Shown here one piece after another: positions 61,034 through 64,000 of a stretch of 64,000 bases of DNA. The first letter of the stretch is position 1; each line of letters opens with the position of its first letter. Below the pieces are notes generated by a model, which had not been told where the DNA came from, made no database searches, and saw only the letters and a list, made by a program, of their open reading frames with translations. The position numbers were made by a program, and so were the translations under genes. Source of the stretch: JAEUKA01 sp044228505 (GTDB lineage Bacteria > Myxococcota_A > Polyangia > Palsa-1104 > JAEUJZ01); NCBI GenBank assembly GCA_044228505.1, contig JBGAUT010000005.1:236962-300961 (forward strand). The letters run 5' to 3'.

Positions 61034-63313
61034 ATGCCGCCATTGGATTTTTTCACTGCGCTGATGGTGATTTCCGTTGTCTTGCTGATGCTATGTCTGG
61101 TTCAGACCTTCATGATGACCCGTGGACACAACTATCCAGGTGTCCGCTGCTGGTCTACAGGGCTGTGGCTGCTCACGGGTGCCACAGTCAGCTCGACCCT
61201 CCGTAGTGTTCTTCCCTTCTTCGTGGCAATTTCTCTTGCCAATCTCTGTATGTTTGCCGCCCTGGAGTTCTTCTACCGTGGCAACATCAGGTTTTTTGGA
61301 CTTCGTCGTCCAGGTCTGCTGCACGTGGGCTTGATCCTGCTGGTGGTGCTTCTTCTGACCGCACTGTTGCTTGTACAGCCGTCGCTTTGGCACTACTCAT
61401 CACTCAATCTGCGCATCCTTGTGGGATCGCTCGGGGCGACCTATCTGCTGGGTCGTATCACCTACGAGACCCTCAGTCCGAGCGATTCACTCCGGCGACT
61501 TGAGCGAAAGTGGGTTGGACTGTGCATGCTGCTGTTGACGGTGACGTGCTTTCTGCGAGCAATAGCGGTTTTGGTGGCACCAGTTGAAGGACCAATGCTG
61601 CGACTCGGAACTCCGCTGGCGTGGTTTTCGGTCGCCACGCTACTCCTGATACTACCGCTGACGGCTGCGTTTTTTTCGGCGGTCAACGAACGGCTTTCAT
61701 CCGATCTGCAAAGAGCTTTGGCCGAGCAAGAGTCACGACAAGAAGAAATCCGTCACATCCTAAATAGTGTTCCGGCAGAGATCGCTGTACTAAGCGCCGG
61801 GGGTCAAGTGGAGCTGTCCAATCGCTTGTTCGCGGAGCGAATTGGCAACACTCCGGAGCAGGTCGCGAGCATCGTGGATTGGTGGCGGACAGCGACATCT
61901 TCATCCTTCCAAGTGGCATCCCACAAGCCCCAACGTAGCGGCGAGTTTCATAAACGCGTGGTGTCCGATTCGGGGAGGCGAAGCGATGAAGCAGAGATCC
62001 TGTGCCTCGACGGTCAGCTTCGAACTTATCAGATGAGTTGCAATACCGTAAACGGCAAGGGGCTCATGGTTCTCGCGGATGTGACGCTGCACAAGCGGGC
62101 GGAACTATCGCTGTACGGGGCCAAGAAGGAGGCGGAGCGAGCCGCCCGAACGAAGAGCCAGTTTTTGGCCAACATGTCGCATGAGATTAGGACTCCGATG
62201 AATGCGATCATTGGCCTTAGCGAGCTGGGAATGCAGATGCGAGTGACTCCGCCTGTGGATGACTATCTGTCCAAAATCTTTGACACGGCGTCCGGGCTCC
62301 TTGGCATCATTAACGACCTCCTTGATTTTTCAAAAATCGAAGCCGGTAAATTACACATTGAAAATGTTTCTTTTGATCTAGCGGCTCTGGTGACGCGGCA
62401 GTTGGATCTGTTGGCTCCGAAGGCGGCACAGAAGAGTATCGCGATGGAGCTACGGATCGCCAAGGACGTACCGAGCAGAGTCTGCGGGGACCCCCTGCGT
62501 ATCGGTCAGGTACTGGCCAACTTGCTCAGCAATGCGATCAAGTTTACCCCACATGGAGGTGTGTCTGTTGCGGTCTTCGTGATCGAATCGGGGCCCAGTC
62601 AAGCAACCGTACGTTTCGTCGTCAAAGACACGGGAATCGGAATTAGTCCAGAACACCAGAAGCTGCTCTATCAGCCGTTCTCACAAGCGGATGGATCGAC
62701 CACCCGTGAGTATGGTGGTACTGGACTTGGGCTCGCCATCTGCAAGCAATTGGTGCAGTTAATGGGCGGTGAGATCGACTGTGAGAGCACGCTGGGGCAT
62801 GGCAGTACGTTTTCGTTTCAGATCCAATTCGGAGTGCCCACAGCGACTTCACTTGCGTGTCAATCGATGGAGCAATCGATCAGCACACTACCGGAACTGC
62901 TGGCTGGGGCGAGCGTGTTACTGGTTGAAGATAACCCCGTTAATCAGTTGGTCGCCAGAGAGGTACTGAGACGTGCGCAGCTTCAGGTCACCGTTGCCAG
63001 TCATGGAGCCGAAGCGGTATCGATTCTGCAATCCTCACCAAATGGATTTGATGCCGTGCTTATGGATGTTCAGATGCCCACCATGGATGGCTACGAAGCA
63101 ACGCAGCGGATTCGCAACGAGTTGAAAATGGAAACCCTGCCGATTATTGCGATGACGGCACATGTCTTTGATACCGAAAAACAGCGCTGCCTCGAAGCGG
63201 GGATGAATGCTCACATTGCCAAGCCCTTTCACGCCGATACCGTCTTAGGAGTCTTGTCGCGATGGATCACCAAACGGAATCGGACGACAGCTCCTCCCTC
63301 ATCGGTGTTGTAG
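61034..63313 (+). CDS. Hybrid sensor histidine kinase with receiver domain
   Basis: This 759-residue membrane sensor has about seven hydrophobic segments in residues 1-215, an MHYT/7TM-like input module, then a PAS-like region (about 235-350). HisKA follows with phospho-His383 in MSHEIRTPMN. The ATPase has N500 in LLSNAIKF, DTGIGIS and GGTGLGLAI. The receiver domain (about 625-745) has phospho-Asp678 in VLMDVQMP. The domain order is that of hybrid kinases that pass phosphate on through a separate phosphotransfer protein. No partner gene is in the window. Whether it regulates the CHAT region upstream is unknown. Confidence 0.93.
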   Translation: MPPLDFFTALMVISVVLLMLCLVQTFMMTRGHNYPGVRCWSTGLWLLTGATVSSTLRSVLPFFVAISLANLCMFAALEFFYRGNIRFFGLRRPGLLHVGLILLVVLLLTALLLVQPSLWHYSSLNLRILVGSLGATYLLGRITYETLSPSDSLRRLERKWVGLCMLLLTVTCFLRAIAVLVAPVEGPMLRLGTPLAWFSVATLLLILPLTAAFFSAVNERLSSDLQRALAEQESRQEEIRHILNSVPAEIAVLSAGGQVELSNRLFAERIGNTPEQVASIVDWWRTATSSSFQVASHKPQRSGEFHKRVVSDSGRRSDEAEILCLDGQLRTYQMSCNTVNGKGLMVLADVTLHKRAELSLYGAKKEAERAARTKSQFLANMSHEIRTPMNAIIGLSELGMQMRVTPPVDDYLSKIFDTASGLLGIINDLLDFSKIEAGKLHIENVSFDLAALVTRQLDLLAPKAAQKSIAMELRIAKDVPSRVCGDPLRIGQVLANLLSNAIKFTPHGGVSVAVFVIESGPSQATVRFVVKDTGIGISPEHQKLLYQPFSQADGSTTREYGGTGLGLAICKQLVQLMGGEIDCESTLGHGSTFSFQIQFGVPTATSLACQSMEQSISTLPELLAGASVLLVEDNPVNQLVAREVLRRAQLQVTVASHGAEAVSILQSSPNGFDAVLMDVQMPTMDGYEATQRIRNELKMETLPIIAMTAHVFDTEKQRCLEAGMNAHIAKPFHADTVLGVLSRWITKRNRTTAPPSSVL

Positions 63314-63623
63314 TCGTGCCGCATCTGAGATGGATCACGGCATCACGGTGTTCTCGCAGCCCACATACACCCTGATTCAGCGCGTGTTGGTTACCTAGCT
63401 CGCGATCGAGGCGTGGAGGAAGCGTCGTTGTATAAGGAGGGCGTGGGAATTGAGCTACATCGGAAGTGCGAGCAAATCTCGCGGGTTTGACTGCGGCTGC
63501 ACTTTCGCCTCGACCGTCTCGGGAAAACGCCGATATGATGATCGTCTCGCCGCAACAGCCGACGGACCTCGGTTGCGTAGAGCGGCGCGGACACCGTGAT
63601 GCTGACGTCCAGGGGGCCAGGCG
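63314..63623. other. 310-bp intergenic region before the lamin-tail lipoprotein
   Basis: No supported gene, tRNA or strong hairpin is seen. A GGGGG-containing ribosome binding site precedes ATG 63624. Confidence 0.35.
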
Positions 63624-64000
63624 ATGAGGTGTACTCGATCTGTTGTGAGCGTGATGGCACTTGCGCTAACCGTCGTGTTGGCAGGCTGCTCGAGCACTAC
63701 CAGTACCGGTGGTGAGGATGGCGGAATCAGTCCTCCGGACTTGGTGGTACCTGGGCCGCCGCCGATGATCACGGAGTTTCTTGCCAAGAATCAGGCAGGA
63801 CTCACCGACGAGGATGGCACCACATCGGATTGGATCGAGATTCACAATCCCGGCACCGCCCCGCTCGATCTGAGCGGCTATCACCTGACCGACAGCAAGT
63901 CGAACTTGACGCGCTGGGCTTTTCCGGAAGGCACGTTGATGCAGCCGGGGGCCTACATGGTGGTGTTCGCGAGCGGCAAGAACCGTGCGGTGGCAGGTAA
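63624..64000 (+). CDS. Lamin-tail-domain lipoprotein, cut by window edge
   Basis: The reading frame is open from ATG 63624 to the window end (125 codons). A signal peptide ends in VLAGC (Cys21). After a Pro/Gly linker, the lamin tail domain begins: MITEFLAKNQAGLTDEDG, SDWIEIHNPGTAPLDLSGYHLTD, RWAFPEGTLMQPGAYMVVFASGK. In bacteria these Ig-like domains sit in secreted or surface proteins, often with CotH kinase or nuclease domains. What follows is outside the window. Confidence 0.8.
   Translation, partial: MRCTRSVVSVMALALTVVLAGCSSTTSTGGEDGGISPPDLVVPGPPPMITEFLAKNQAGLTDEDGTTSDWIEIHNPGTAPLDLSGYHLTDSKSNLTRWAFPEGTLMQPGAYMVVFASGKNRAVAG

Overview
The window is about 60% GC and densely coded on both strands. 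It reads like the chromosome of a deltaproteobacterium of the Myxococcota type. This assignment is inferred from gene content: many lipoproteins with short Cys-rich or propeller domains, an FHA protein ending in an AgmX/PglI-type C-terminal domain, secreted methyltransferase-like proteins, CHAT/caspase-like proteins, selB, and a mixture of Shine-Dalgarno and apparently leaderless starts. I saw no rRNA, tRNA, CRISPR array, insertion sequence or prophage.

Layout. 1-5.2 kb: a sensor kinase cut by the left edge, a secreted methyltransferase-like protein, a family 2 glycosyltransferase, and a TonB-dependent receptor behind a His/Asp-rich membrane protein (probable metal uptake). 5.3-12.8 kb: a Lon N-terminal-domain protein without the ATPase/protease, gnd, a TolB-like lipoprotein with a CxxCH motif, small unknowns and ybeY. 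12.8-15.9 kb: a tight operon of methyltransferase, SGNH-like and MBOAT O-acyltransferase genes (cell-surface polymer O-acylation). 15.9-21 kb: trxB, translationally coupled to a FadL-type porin, then the FHA/AgmX-like membrane protein. 21-25.5 kb: an overlapping operon of a lipoprotein, a glutathionylspermidine-synthase-like ATP-grasp enzyme, a GH18-like lipoprotein lacking the catalytic motif, and a MORN/beta-barrel-like secreted protein. 25.6-34.6 kb: secreted unknowns, a Nudix enzyme, selB, a GNAT, a Tyr/Pro-rich repeat protein, a DUF882-type M15 peptidase and a lipoprotein.

34.6-50.4 kb: an operon of a YkgJ-type Cys-cluster protein, a sugar epimerase and an ABC-F ATPase; a YvlD/holin-4 membrane protein; a carboxypeptidase-regulatory/GATase-like lipoprotein; a second exported methyltransferase; a deoxyhypusine-synthase-like enzyme with rlmH; an SbcD/SbcC-like (YhaO/YhaN-type) nuclease pair; bcp; a saccharopine-dehydrogenase-like reductase; and a PotD-like lipoprotein. 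50.3-55.2 kb: Nudix, surE, a Fic protein whose catalytic motif is rewritten, an RRM glycine-rich protein with an unusually long AT-rich leader, a SnoaL-like secreted protein and a quinone oxidoreductase.

55.2-60.7 kb is the most unusual part. Two divergent caspase-fold protease-like genes (a C25/CHAT-like protein with a C-terminal helix-turn-helix and a compact CHAT protein) lie between an all-alpha zinc phospholipase/P1-nuclease-like gene and an FAD-dependent lactone oxidase. I regard this as a candidate, possibly undescribed, conflict or cell-death module. A hybrid histidine kinase and the start of a lamin-tail-domain lipoprotein close the window.
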